From Gonapodya prolifera JEL478 (Eukaryota; Monoblepharomycota; Monoblepharidomycetes; Monoblepharidales; Gonapodyaceae): a stretch of 64,000 nucleotides of DNA. This document shows, piece by piece, positions 12,854 to 23,301 of the stretch. Every line of letters starts with the position of its first letter. The stretch's first letter is position 1. The stretch is from the NCBI GenBank assembly GCA_001574975.1, contig KQ965814.1:124001-188000 (forward strand). Reading direction: 5' to 3'. The position numbers and the translations under genes are program-made. A model generated the notes under the pieces. It did no database searches and was not told the origin of the DNA. It saw only the letters and a list, made by a program, of their open reading frames with translations.

Positions 12854-14532
12854 ATGGCCTCAGACCTCGCCGCATCGCTGTTCCACCCTTCGGAGCTGTA
12901 CGCCATCTTCTCATTCCTCGCATCTCCCGACCCTTCTCGTCAGTTCAAGAAGCGACCGAGCTCCAAGGCGTCCAACCGCGACTGGTGCTACTACTTTCTC
13001 AACCTAACGTCTCGATCATTTGCGCGCGTCATCCAGGAGCTCAACGATGAAATGCGGCACCCGGTGTGCATCTTTTACCTCGTGCTGCGTGGGCTGGACA
13101 CGGTGGAAGACGACATGACGCTTCCCAAGGCCCGGAAACTTGCCGTGCTCCGATCGTTCCACGAACTCATCTATCAGCGTGGATGGACGTTCACGGAGAA
13201 TGGGCCCGACGAGAAGGACAGGGAGCTCCTGGTGATGTTCGACAAGGTGATCGAGGAGTTCCTGGGTCTGGCGGAAAAGTACCGCGCCGTCATCGCGGAC
13301 ATCACGAAGCGGATGGCGGCAGGAATGGCTGACTTTATCGAGGGTAAAAAAGTCGTGACGATGGATGTAAGTTGTTGTCCCTTAATGCCCCTCACCGTGG
13401 TCGGCCACCTGACACACATCCTACATCCTCACAGGACTACAACCTCTACACCCACTACGTCGCCGGCCTGGTCGGGCACGGTCTCACGGGTCTCTTTATC
13501 GCGTCCGGACTGGAGCCCCAACTCTCGGCGCTCTCCCGGGACCGCGCGCTCTTCCTGTCCAACCAAATGGGTCTCATGCTGCAGAAAATCAACATCCTGC
13601 GCGACTTCTCCGAGGACGTACCCCAGGGCAGAGTTTTCTGGCCGAAGGACGTGTGGGGGAAGTACGTCGCGAACGTCGAGGACATGTTGGAGCCGCGGAA
13701 TCTTGGTATGTTTAGATTTTCGCACACAAGGTACACGGTGAAACCCGGTCTGACTGACGAGTGTTGCTCTTGCGCTTTTAGAGCTCGCACGAGCGTGCCT
13801 GAATGATTTGTGCGGAGATGCCCTCTCCTTGGTCCCCGACTCTCTCGAGTACTTGAGCCTCCTGCGAGACCCCACCATCTTCCGCTTCTGCGCCATTCCC
13901 CAGGTTCGTCCGCCTTTCACGCTGTGTGCCGCTCTTCCTCTTCACTCGCCGCAACGCAATGCAACAATCTCACCAGACCATGGCCATATCCACACTCACC
14001 TTGGTCCTCGACAACCCCAAGAACTTCCGCATGCCCCTCCTCAAGATCCGCAAGGGCCAAGCCTGCGAGCAGATTCTCGGGTCGGGCGACTTTGACAGCG
14101 TTCGCGTCCTGTACTTGCGCGAACTCAGGGCGCAGGCGGCCAAGGTCTTTGGAATAGTCAGGAGAGGTGGGGAGGACGTTAAGCGTGGGACGGTCTTGGA
14201 TCTCGATATTGCGCTCGGAAAGGTGCGTCCGTCCGCTGTGCAAACAAATTGTTTAACCGCCTCACCCTTTTTAACACGGATCCAACTGCCCATGCCATGT
14301 TCAGGCGGAATCGGCTGTTCGCCACCACGACAAAATCCGAGACGTGTTCACGACCGAGAAAGGGACCACCCGTCCGTTCCCCTTCACCGTACATCCAGAG
14401 GACCCGTCTAGAGAGGTTGCCCGGAAACGCGCGAGTAGCTCGGGGTCCGGTTCGTGGGCTGTGGTAGGGTTGGCTGTTGTGGTGGTTGCTGTGGGGTTCG
14501 CGTTGTGGAACGGGGAGCAGGGACAACAGTAA
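12854..14532 (+). CDS. ERG9: Squalene synthase (farnesyl-diphosphate farnesyltransferase)
   Basis: Condenses two farnesyl diphosphates to squalene via presqualene diphosphate using NADPH, the first committed step of sterol synthesis, at the ER membrane. Five exons (12854-13366, 13435-13705, 13782-13903, 13977-14222, 14305-14532) keep frame and give 459 aa, normal for the family. The first Asp-rich motif LDTVEDDM lies near residues 81-88. The second, with [15 protein letters not shown], lies near residues 222-236 and is followed by FWPKDVW. The IPQ/MAI region spans the exon 3/4 junction as in other squalene synthases. The last exon ends in a hydrophobic helix (about residues 432-452) that fits the C-terminal ER anchor. 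All catalytic motifs are present, so it is expected to be active. Confidence 0.97.
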
Positions 14533-14881
14533 ATAGCATTCAAGAAGTTTTTTCATATGCCGTCTATTGCAATCAATCACATGTATGAAAAGGGAAAGGG
14601 GGGCTTCGGCTCGGATGCATATATTTGTGTTTGATGCCGAGTGTTACGGAAACGGTCCACTCTATCAACACTCTGGGAGACACCACCCGGTCATTTCGAA
14701 GCTAAAATCGCACGATGGCTACTCGAAGGGTTCCCTTTTCGGCCCGCCCTGGAGCTGATGCCGGACGTCTGTAGTCTCTTTCTCCTGCATCACCGAAGTT
14801 GTGGACTGATTCCCGCATTGATTCGCATCAGCTTCGTACCCTGCAGAAGACGAGCGACCGGAAGTGATCAAACTTGCCGAA
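14533..14881. other. Squalene synthase 3' flank
   Basis: About 350 bp between the squalene synthase stop and the microprotein frame. Short open frames here show no family signal. I see only presumed 3' UTR and perhaps a promoter for the small frame. Confidence 0.4.
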
Positions 14882-15022
14882 ATGGCACAGGAAAATGAAA
14901 AAAAATACGGATTCTTGATCAATGTTGTAAACGTGGGGATTATCGTGGTGTTCTTGCTGCTTCTGTGGTGGCTCAACAGTTTCGGCACTCCGGAGAGGAA
15001 GGAGGAGTCGTACGGAGTCTAG
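14882..15022 (+). CDS. Possible 46-residue single-pass membrane microprotein
   Basis: A short frame starting ATGGCACAG and ending in TAG encodes 46 residues: a charged N-terminus (MAQENEKKYG), a strongly hydrophobic helix over residues 11-34 ending in paired Trp, and a charged tail rich in Glu, Arg and Lys. The inside/outside charge pattern is that of a real membrane microprotein. An AATAAA at 15170-15175 on the same strand could serve as poly(A) signal. I do not recognise a family. It lies between squalene synthase and the convergent permease and could equally be part of the squalene synthase 3' UTR. Confidence 0.4.
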   Translation: MAQENEKKYGFLINVVNVGIIVVFLLLLWWLNSFGTPERKEESYGV

Positions 15023-15169
15023 CTGGCGGAATTAAGGGACAATGACCAATATACGAATGGTCGAACCTGCACATCTCTGCCAGGACACATGCTACAAAAG
15101 AATATCATCAATTTCTTCAAAAAGCGTGGTAGTGTGGTAGTGTACAGTAAATATGCTTTAAGATAGCCA

Positions 15170-15175
15170 AATAAA
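15170..15175 (+). terminator. Poly(A) signal AATAAA
   Basis: Perfect AATAAA on the plus strand, 148 nt after the stop of the 46-residue frame and just before the convergent permease 3' end. It supports a plus-strand transcript ending here, either that of the small frame or a long squalene synthase 3' UTR. Confidence 0.35.
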
Positions 15176-15193
15176 TCACGCAGACATCTCTCT

Positions 15194-17811
15194 CTAAGCC
15201 GCGCTCACTCCGAGAGAACCATCCAGTTTCTTAGCGTTGTCCTCCATTGCGGCAAGCTCCTCTTCGGAGACGCGAATGATGGGACCCTTGAACCACTTGT
15301 GGGCGTCCAGGATCCAGTAAAGAGCCGAGAAGATGGTAACAGCGCCAATCATAACACTGGCGTAGTTGAAGTTGACGGCTGTGACTGGGTAGAATCTGGG
15401 AGGGGAGGGGATCATTAAGAATCGAATGTGAAGCAGGGTAAAACTCTCGAGACTTACTGGGGCAAGCAGAGAAGAACAAAAACTGTTTGGGGAGAAGGTG
15501 GGGAGGTGGGGGGGTGAGTGTAGTGTGGGGAAAGGTGTCAGCAGCGAGCGAGGGGCGGGGCCGAAGAGAAAAGTAGAATACGAACGGAAGCACACCCAGA
15601 GGACCGCGATCCAACCAATGATCTCGGAGAAGGGACCAAGGTGGAATTCACCACGCTTGAACGTGTTGCGGGCCATGGTGAGCTTGGTGAACGTGGGGAT
15701 TGTGTACTGCACAGAAATGAACGTTCAGGGCCGGTAACGATCGCGACACAGAGATTGATTCTCACGGCAGTCATCAAACCAATGGTGGCGACCGAAGAAG
15801 CGGCGTTGAGACCAGTGCTGGAACCGAAACCGATGCAAGTGACGAGGATCGAAACTGAAAAGGATCATGGTGAAGGAACTCATTCCAAACATTGTCTCGA
15901 AATGGGTAGCTCACCGGCAACACCGAACCAGACGGTACGCAGAGGCAGCTTGGTGGTGGGGTGGGACCAGTAGAGGAATCGCGAAAGTGGGCCCCCGAAA
16001 CCCCTGTCACGAGCGAAGGCATACACTAGAACGAAAACAAAAGTTGTGTTAGTGGAGCCACGAGTTTCCAATTAGGAGCAACACTCACTCATGCGGGAGT
16101 TAGCAGTGATGACAGCAATCCCACAGCAGTAGGAACCAGCAATAATAATAGCCATCAGGAAAACACCAACGTCCTTTCCGGCGGCATCTTATGCAGAGAA
16201 GGGTTACAAAGATCGCAGACGGATGCGTTTCAGTTATTTTAGACATACCAATAAAGAGGGAAATGATTGCCTGAGGGTAGGGGCCACCAAGCTCGGGGGG
16301 ACCGCCGAGAATGCTGTCAATGGATTGGATCGAGAACAGGAGACCTGCACAAGGGAATTGAGACGGACTGTGCTGCACATGCACTTCGCAACTGCCGACT
16401 TACCGATGAGGAAAAGGAAACCGGCGACGGCACTGACGATGACGGAGTACACGATACCCTTGGCGGCTTCGGTGTGGGAGTTCTTGGTCTCCTCAGAGAC
16501 GTGCTATGATGGCAACCCACGAGCACTTAGTCAGGCCCGTCCCGGGTCCTCATATTGCAACTGTGAACTTACTGCACTGGCGTCGTATCCAAGGAAAGTC
16601 CACGCAGGGAAGAGCAGACTGAGGAGGATAGCGAAGCCCTGGCTGTCTTGGCCGGTCAAGTTTTCCAAGTTTGTGAACACGAAAGAGGCGGTCTACAAAA
16701 AAGAAGTGACGTTGGGAGATTAGAATTTGATGCGCAGAAACTGCGGCTGGAGGTGGTACCAACCTGGCGGGTGGGCGCTTTCGCGAGACACACGATGACA
16801 ATGATAAGGGGACCCACAAGATGCAAAGCCACAGCTGAAAGCAGGGCGGGAGATAAGAATGCGGCCACAAAATTCAGTACGAGGGGAAGGGGCTCCTACT
16901 CACAAAACTCCATAACGCGCTCAATGACCGTGTCGTTGATGGAGTTGATGACACCGCAACTGATCAAGACGACAATGGCAACAAGGGCACCCTTCCAGAT
17001 TTGGTAGTCGAATGAGGGGTTGTAGACTAGAAGCGGCAGAGAGGAAAATGTTAAGACGAGTCGTTGCAGTCGTTGCAGTTGTGAAGACAATGCCTTCGTA
17101 CCCAGCACGCAAGAGAAGATCATTCCGGCGACAGAGAACCCGACGGAAGAGATACCTCCGATCTCGCCACAAAGGTTAAACCACCTGGTTTTCAAAGTGA
17201 GGACGCAGTGGTAGGAAAAATAATCCATCAGGAAAGCTTACCCAGTGAACCACCTATGCAAAGTACGTAAGAACTTGTGGACCGAGAAAGGCGGAGAGAA
17301 GTGGGAAATGACTTACGCGAAAACAGGTCCGTAACGGTCACCACCGAGCTTGGCACTCCAGTAGTACAATCCACCAGCGGTCGGGTAAGCGGAGCAAATT
17401 TCACCCATAGCCAAAGCAACTGCAGGTGGTGATTGCGTTGGAATCGAGCAATATTGGCGGTCAACGGAACCAAAATGTACGTACCACAAGCGGACATCAA
17501 AGAAACAAAAATCCATCCCCATACCGCGGCAGCGGAGCCACCACAGCTCAGAGCAAAGGACAAGAGGGTACCGACACCGATAATGATGGAAATGTGGGAG
17601 AAGGACACTCCGAAGTTGTGGCTGCCATCCACATCAAGGGGGTCCATCAATCAATCAACGCCGGGTACGTGACGATATGAGCATTTTCCAATCTTACATG
17701 AAGCCGAAGCTGCGGGAGAACTCTTTGTCATGCAAGGAGAGGAGCTACTTGTCAAAATGACATCCGAGAATTCCGAAGATCCAGCCGAGCCTTACCCTGC
17801 TTGTAACCCAT
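15194..17811 (-). CDS. Amino-acid/GABA permease, APC superfamily
   Basis: A multipass plasma- or vacuolar-membrane transporter for amino acids, GABA, choline or similar amines, of the fungal UGA4/amino-acid permease type. Visible blocks in order are MGYKQ then EFSRSFGF (N-terminal cytoplasmic), FGVSFSHISIIIGVGT (TM1), ALAMGEICSAYPTAGGLYYW (TM2-loop), FTGWFNLCGEIGGI, a mid region with KDVGVFLMAIIIAGSYC-like helices, and the C-terminal FYPVTAVNFNYASV hairpin and final helix ending at GVSAA. About nine exons separated by short introns are needed. A tiny exon carrying MGYKQ follows an acceptor at 17812, so the true start may lie in an upstream exon I could not fix; the ATG at 17811-17809 is the minimum. 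Substrate cannot be told from sequence. Confidence 0.9.
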
Positions 17812-18847
17812 CTGTGGAGTGAAAAAAACGGAAGAAAGTCAGCTTTGCTTCGCAGCATCAAGCCAATCTCGAGAGGTATCGGTGGGGGACAGAGAAGGGT
17901 GATGGGACAGCGGACAACGCCACTTTTGTCCAAAAGACATCGGACCACTCGTTCAACAGCATTTCCGCGGTTTTCCATCGGCGCGGTCCGTCACCGCCCA
18001 TGGAGCCAGTTTGTGCGCCCGTTCCGTCTCCGCTCGTCCCGTTTTCCACGACCGTTCGCTACGGCAGCAAGTTCCGACACCCGGGCCAAAAAACGGCAAA
18101 GACGCATCTCGTACGCACCCGCGCCAGCCTGAGCTCATCCTCGCTGACCGAGCTGTTCGCGGCCATTGGAAATCAAGAAACTCGGGGTGGGATCTGTGTC
18201 GGTGGGATTGAGGCTACAGCGGCTCTGACGGCCCCTTTATCCGGGGCTTGTGGCGCTATCCGGAGATAACAACTTGGGCTGAGCACATTCCCTCGAAAGG
18301 CAGTGCGAAAATATCCCGTCCACCGGTGGTAAATCGACCAGAACGGATATCTTATTCTTGCGATCGACGCTCTTGTCGTGTCTCCACAACCGTCACCGTT
18401 TGGAAAAGGAACGAGGCAGTCATTACCTTGCACTTGAATCATGTCATTATTCTATGTAACAAATTCGACAAGATTGTGCAGTACGCCCAGCATCAATTCA
18501 AGATCGTCAATCTCCTCGAATCGGTGGGGGACTACGGAACGGTACCGTGCCGAGGAACCGTTGTGACGAATTGGCATCCTGAACTTGACCTGATGACTAC
18601 AGGTGTGGCTGCACATCCTCCGTGTGGCCAAGAACGGGCCAAGATGGACGCCACTTCGCCGTACTTCCTGTTGTGGCAAGCGAGAGATTGATGTCATGCC
18701 AATGCATAGAAAGGACGCTCGGGATAAAACAATCATTAGCGAATCAAAGTTTCGTATGGCAGATAACGGGGACTTGAATCAAAAGTTCATATGGAGAATA
18801 TGTGCAATTTGTATTCCATACGACACTTTCCCTACGCCAGACGCTCT
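17812..18847. other. Intergenic region, permease 5' / uL13 3'
   Basis: About 1 kb holding the permease promoter and possibly an undetected first permease exon, plus the 3' end of the uL13 gene. Several overlapping short frames on both strands show no family resemblance. No repeat or RNA gene was seen. Confidence 0.4.
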
Positions 18848-20071
18848 TTAGTAACCAAACTCTGCCAACTTCTCCTTAATCTGCTGCACCTCCGCCGTCT
18901 TCTCCGCCCGGGCAACGGCCGCCTTGCGCTCCTTCTTCTTGTTGTACACGGCCTGGCTCCGCTCCTTCCGCTTGTCCTCCAGCTTCTCAACGACGCCCTG
19001 GTATTTCCATCCCATCTCCGTGCTCAGGCGCTTCAGGACGGTGTACTTGCGTCCGGGCTTCAGGCGGAGAACGCGCAGCGCGGCGGGGACCACCATGCGG
19101 TGCTCCTTGTCGTAAGGTGGGGGGACTCCTTCAAAGACCTTGAGGCGCTCAAGAGCGTGCGCGCCGCGAGCTGTCTTGTGCGGGATCATGCCACGGACGG
19201 TGCGCCAGAAGATGCGCGAGGGCGATCGCAAGTGGAAGGGACCACGCTCTCCCTTGGACACGGCTTGCTTGTTGAGGAAGGAGAGGTAGCGCACTGTGCA
19301 TGATTGGTGGTAGGTTAGCATTTGAAAGCAACATCACCGATAATTTCCAAGACTTCTTTTATCCCAAATCGACGAGACTTCTTATCCCCGACTTTCCAGT
19401 CGTCCCTCTCCCAAGTCGACGAACTCTCGAAACCACCGCCTGTCCTCTCCATTATATCCCTCACTTTTCACCTCCTATTCTTCCCCCTCGCCCTCCTCAC
19501 CAAGCGTACTCACATTTGTTCCTGAAGAAGCTTCCGGTCATGTTGATCTCCTCACACCTGACGAGGACGACCTTCTGGCCATTGAGCAGCTGCTTGGCGA
19601 CAATGGAGGCAAGACGACCGAGGAGGTGACCCTTGGCGTCAACGACGACGTATTTCTGTGGGATGGAGTATGGTCGCGTGGTGAGATTCGCAGTCCCAAA
19701 ACGGAAACCAGAAACCGTGCATCCCAGAAGAATTATCGCACGGAATCGCCCCAGCACCGTGAGAGTGAAGTGAGCGTCCTCGGATTGCGATCCGCGACGG
19801 GTTTGTTCAGGTTGGAGCAACCGCTCAGTTCCTGACTTCCTATCCCCGCGGTCCAAATCTCCTGAAAATCCAGTCCGCACACGTCCATGGTTTGAGAACA
19901 AATAGGCTCTCCCGAAGCCACGTCCGGTGATTGATTGAAACCACCCAACTCGATGTGCAACGAATCCCCCAGAGCGAGAGATTCCCAGAGGTTATGGTTC
20001 CCGTGCCTTTTCCGCTGCATCCACAATCCATATCTTCTTCTTTTTGGGCAACTCACGCTCTTGTAAGGCAT
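18848..20071 (-). CDS. RPL16: 60S ribosomal protein uL13 (L13a/L16)
   Basis: Structural protein of the large ribosomal subunit. Exon 3 (18848-19293) and exon 2 (19514-19655) join in frame to give the conserved blocks [76 protein letters not shown], and the C-terminal half with [16 protein letters not shown] ending at EFGY. These two exons encode 195 residues; yeast L16 has 199. The first few codons are on an upstream exon. The best candidate is 20057-20071 (MPYKS followed by GTGAGT), which gives 200 aa, but an ATG near 19887 (MD followed by GTGTGC) is also possible. Introns of 220 and about 400 nt are long for this window, as is common in fungal ribosomal protein genes. Confidence 0.95.
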
Positions 20072-21345
20072 TCCTGGCCGATTCCGTCGGGGATGAGCTG
20101 CCGTTGAGAAATGTTGTTCCACACGCGCCGCGCCGAGAGGGATGGCCGAACCAGCGTCCGAAGAGAGACGAAAGTGAGTAGAGTGCGACGAGCGTGGCAA
20201 CGGGGAGCGAAACGCACACAGATGGACGGATGGATAGCTTCGCTCGGGTCTTGGGAAAAGGGTAAGCCTTTCTTTGTGGGCCGGATAAAATGGGTGTAAG
20301 TTCATCCACGTATCTCAACACGTTGGCCCACACAAAACGAACTATGGACGCCCTGAGAGCGAACGGGGAATGATTCAGATGTGGGATTGACGGACTAATA
20401 AATCGGATGGAATCGTTCAGGATGGTGCCGAAGACTATGAACGGAAACCGCAAGAAACCGCAAGTGCTTCCTTCCCCCTACCCCAAGACGAGAAAGGCAG
20501 GCATTGTGAAGGAAAGATTCAGCGAGTTCGAACAAGGCTCGGTTCGCAGCGACAGAAGGATTCGTATCTCCACAATCTTACTCAAACGTTGTCGTCAACG
20601 GACTCCAGGGTATGAGTGAGACTATGGCGATATGTCCAGAGATGCTTTGCATTCGAAACAACCCGCGTATCAGCATCCATTCTTCATGCCCAAATGAACT
20701 CCTTGAAACTTGGGGATTCAACACAAGACCAGGCCAGGATTCACAGACTGGGATGGTGAATATTGGAGCAATGGTCTGGAAAACTCTTAATGGTACAATG
20801 AAGGTGAAAATCGAATATCCAAATCCAGGCAACCTAAGGTTTCCGTCACGTTTTTTCGTTGTGAAAAGCGCGCCAAAGCTTCGGATCTTTTGCGCTGACC
20901 GACAGCTGAATATTCGCTCAGAATCTCTTTATTGGACCTCGTCAACTTCTTCTATACTCGGATAGTGTTGCAAAAGGCGATGCAATGTGCGCGACCCTCA
21001 CGGAAGATGATACATGGCCTCTTCGCCACCGAAATGAATTGTATCGTGTGAGATACATTCAAATGGAGTATGCTTGTCATCCTGGCGTTCTTTGGGATTC
21101 TTGCCCCGGGTGCTTGGTGTTGCGTCGTTAGACTGCGATCTTAATTGCGCGTCACGATAATATTCACCAACGCTCTCTCGTGTTGAGGATTTGTTTGAAA
21201 CATTCAGCTGAGAGATCATGTATCTTCTTCACAAATATACTGATGGCATCAATGGAAAGAGGCATTCCCCAATCGAAAAGTCCCTGTACAGTCCGTTCAA
21301 CCTGTCTATTTCTCTTGCTAAATGATGAATCAAACAATCCATAAA
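20072..21345. other. Intergenic region without a recognised gene
   Basis: About 1.3 kb between the uL13 5' end and the APS kinase 3' end. The longest frame (20612-20965, plus, 117 codons) has no recognisable motif, no signal peptide and no convincing splice partner, so I do not call it. No repeats seen. Confidence 0.4.
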
Positions 21346-22404
21346 CTAGTTTTTCTGTCGTCGAACAATCAACCCTTTTTCGGAGAGGTAATCGAAAATT
21401 TGCTGAATCAAACGGGCATTTGGTTGGGTCCAACATGCAACATACTTCCCGCACCTTCCCCAACCCGCAAAGCTTAAGCTCACCTGGGCAGCTTCCTCCA
21501 CAGACGACTGGTCTGTTCGGATGTGGATTTCGGGATTGGCCGGGGCCTCGTATGGGGCCGAGATGCCGGTGAAGTCTTGCGAGGGAAACAAGAAGGTCGA
21601 AACGCGTATTGTATGGGTTACCGAAAGGCTGATAAACGCACCTTTGATTTGACCAGCGCGGGCCTTCTTGTACAGCCCTTTCGGGTCTCGCTGTTCGGCC
21701 ACTTCCAAGGGGGCGTCAACGTACACCTTCCCGCGCAAGTGAAGTAGTAACAAACAGGGATTTAAGATTTAAGAGATTCCGAAAAACAATTGGTATGTCA
21801 TGGGCTTACCTCGACGAACGGCAGGTTGGCGGCGTCGTGCACTTTACGGGCGCTGTCGCGGTCCTCCCGGTACGGACTGATAAACGAAGTAATGGCGACG
21901 ATGGCAGCGTCTGCGAATAGTTTGGAGACCTGGACATGCGGATAGCGGGTTCATTGTTCGATTCGCAACAATTTTGAACATCAGCTTGAGAACTATTCCA
22001 CGCAATGAGTCTGCCATCATCAACCACCCACCTCTCCGATTCGCCTGATGTTCTCTGTCCTATCTTCAGGGCTGAATCCAAGGTTCTTGTTCAACCCGAA
22101 TCGGATGTTATCCCCATCGAGGCGGTATGCGATGATGCCCTGATGAAGCAAGTGCTGCTCCAGAGCGCACGCGATGGTAGACTTGCCGGATGCGGAGAGA
22201 CCAGTGAGCCTGTAAAATGGTACATTTCGGGGTCCGATCGCAGCGCATCTCGTCAGAGGTGGAATCTTCACTTTTTGGCATCCACATGATCGCAATCACT
22301 CACCAGATGGTGACGCCCTTTTGGCCCGCGGCAGACTCGCGCTCGTCGCGAGACAGGTTCCCGTCGTGCCAGGTGATGTTGGTTGGCGTTCCGTTTGGCG
22401 ACAT
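21346..22404 (-). CDS. MET14: Adenylylsulfate (APS) kinase
   Basis: Phosphorylates APS at the 3' hydroxyl with ATP to give PAPS in cytosolic sulfate assimilation. Starts at the ATG 22404-22402 ([20 protein letters not shown]), close to other fungal APS kinases. Exons include 22304-22404, 22032-22209 and 21810-21929, then three more to the stop at 21346. Walker A reads GLSASGKST and spans the first intron's downstream exon; [20 protein letters not shown] and [11 protein letters not shown] follow. The [10 protein letters not shown] substrate loop, [31 protein letters not shown] and the C-terminal IFDYLSEKG helix are all present. The gene faces away from the stress-protein gene at 23302. Confidence 0.96.
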
Positions 22405-23138
22405 TGTGGGGGTGCGGAAAAAGGGACGATGGTGTTATTCACAAAGCTATGGTCACTGTTTCGCCAGCTCCCTGCAAGAAGACTTCGTGATTTCTTTTGC
22501 ATGGAATCGCCTCTCCAAACTACTCAACGCGGACCATAGAACACACTTCTGTTTTTGGTGGTAGAGTGCTGCTTTTCCCTTCCATGGCCTGACGGTGCCT
22601 TCGCCATAGTCTGACACTTGGGTTGCTGAAAAGCATATTCCACGATGTATCGCACGTCGAGGTAATGATACATGAGCGTACCTTGGATGACAACACTGGA
22701 GAGCGCTTCGAAGGCGCTTACTTGCTGTCGTCGTCGCCGATGGTGTAGGGTGGTACCAGTACTTCCAATGTCGGTCGACAAATGTATTAATTCATTACAG
22801 AGTGGAATTTACGCAAGGACTGCGCTCTACCTCATCTGACGTCCGATCTAATGATGTGGCTCGTTCCATACTTCTTCTGTTTCTGCGGGAGAAACGGCGT
22901 TGTATCCCTAAGTTTGCAAATGTCCAAATCACCTGAATTCCTTTTGTGCCAACATATCGTATCGTCTCCTGAACAACACGGAGTACTCACACCTTAAATA
23001 AATCGAATAGATGAATGTTGGCGTTATTTTCGTTTATTTTGGTTGATATCTCATCAAGATGTACTCACTATGCTAGGATCTTCGGAAATGGTCCCTGCTG
23101 GAGAGCGCGCGACAGTGTCACTCATAGTAAACTTGTTG

Positions 23139-23143
23139 AGGGG
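23139..23143 (+). promoter_or_regulatory. Possible STRE (AGGGG)
   Basis: AGGGG is the core of the stress-response element bound by Msn2/4-type zinc fingers in yeasts. It lies 160 nt upstream of the LEA-like ATG. A 5-mer is weak evidence alone. Confidence 0.2.
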
Positions 23144-23228
23144 AGAATCCTCAGTTAAATTTATTATCTAGCTGAGTTTTGGGTAATAGTATGATGTCAT
23201 AGTTACAATTGCACTGGTATCAGTTACT

Positions 23229-23234
23229 TATAAA
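23229..23234 (+). promoter_or_regulatory. TATA box of the LEA-like gene
   Basis: TATAAA lies about 70 nt upstream of the ATG at 23302. TATA-type promoters are typical of strongly inducible stress genes in fungi, which fits the predicted product. Confidence 0.45.
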
Positions 23235-23301
23235 GGACAGTTTCTCCTACTTCCAGCTGTTCCGAAAACTCGAAACACAGCAATCAAGCCAACGCATCAT
23301 T

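Larger units (their letters stand above)
22405..23301. promoter_or_regulatory. Divergent promoter region, APS kinase / LEA-like gene
   Basis: An 897-bp head-to-head region. On the side of the LEA-like gene it contains an AGGGG stress-response-like element at 23139-23143 and a TATAAA box at 23229-23234, 68-73 nt before the ATG. No further gene is supported here. Confidence 0.5.

Noticed and set aside
20520-20545. GTTCGA-containing stretch resembling a tRNA B box
   Set aside because: No matching A box, acceptor stem or T-arm pairing; other GTTCGA and TTCGAA hits also fail.
20612-20965. 117-codon plus-strand frame between uL13 and APS kinase
   Set aside because: No motif, no splice partner and ordinary composition.
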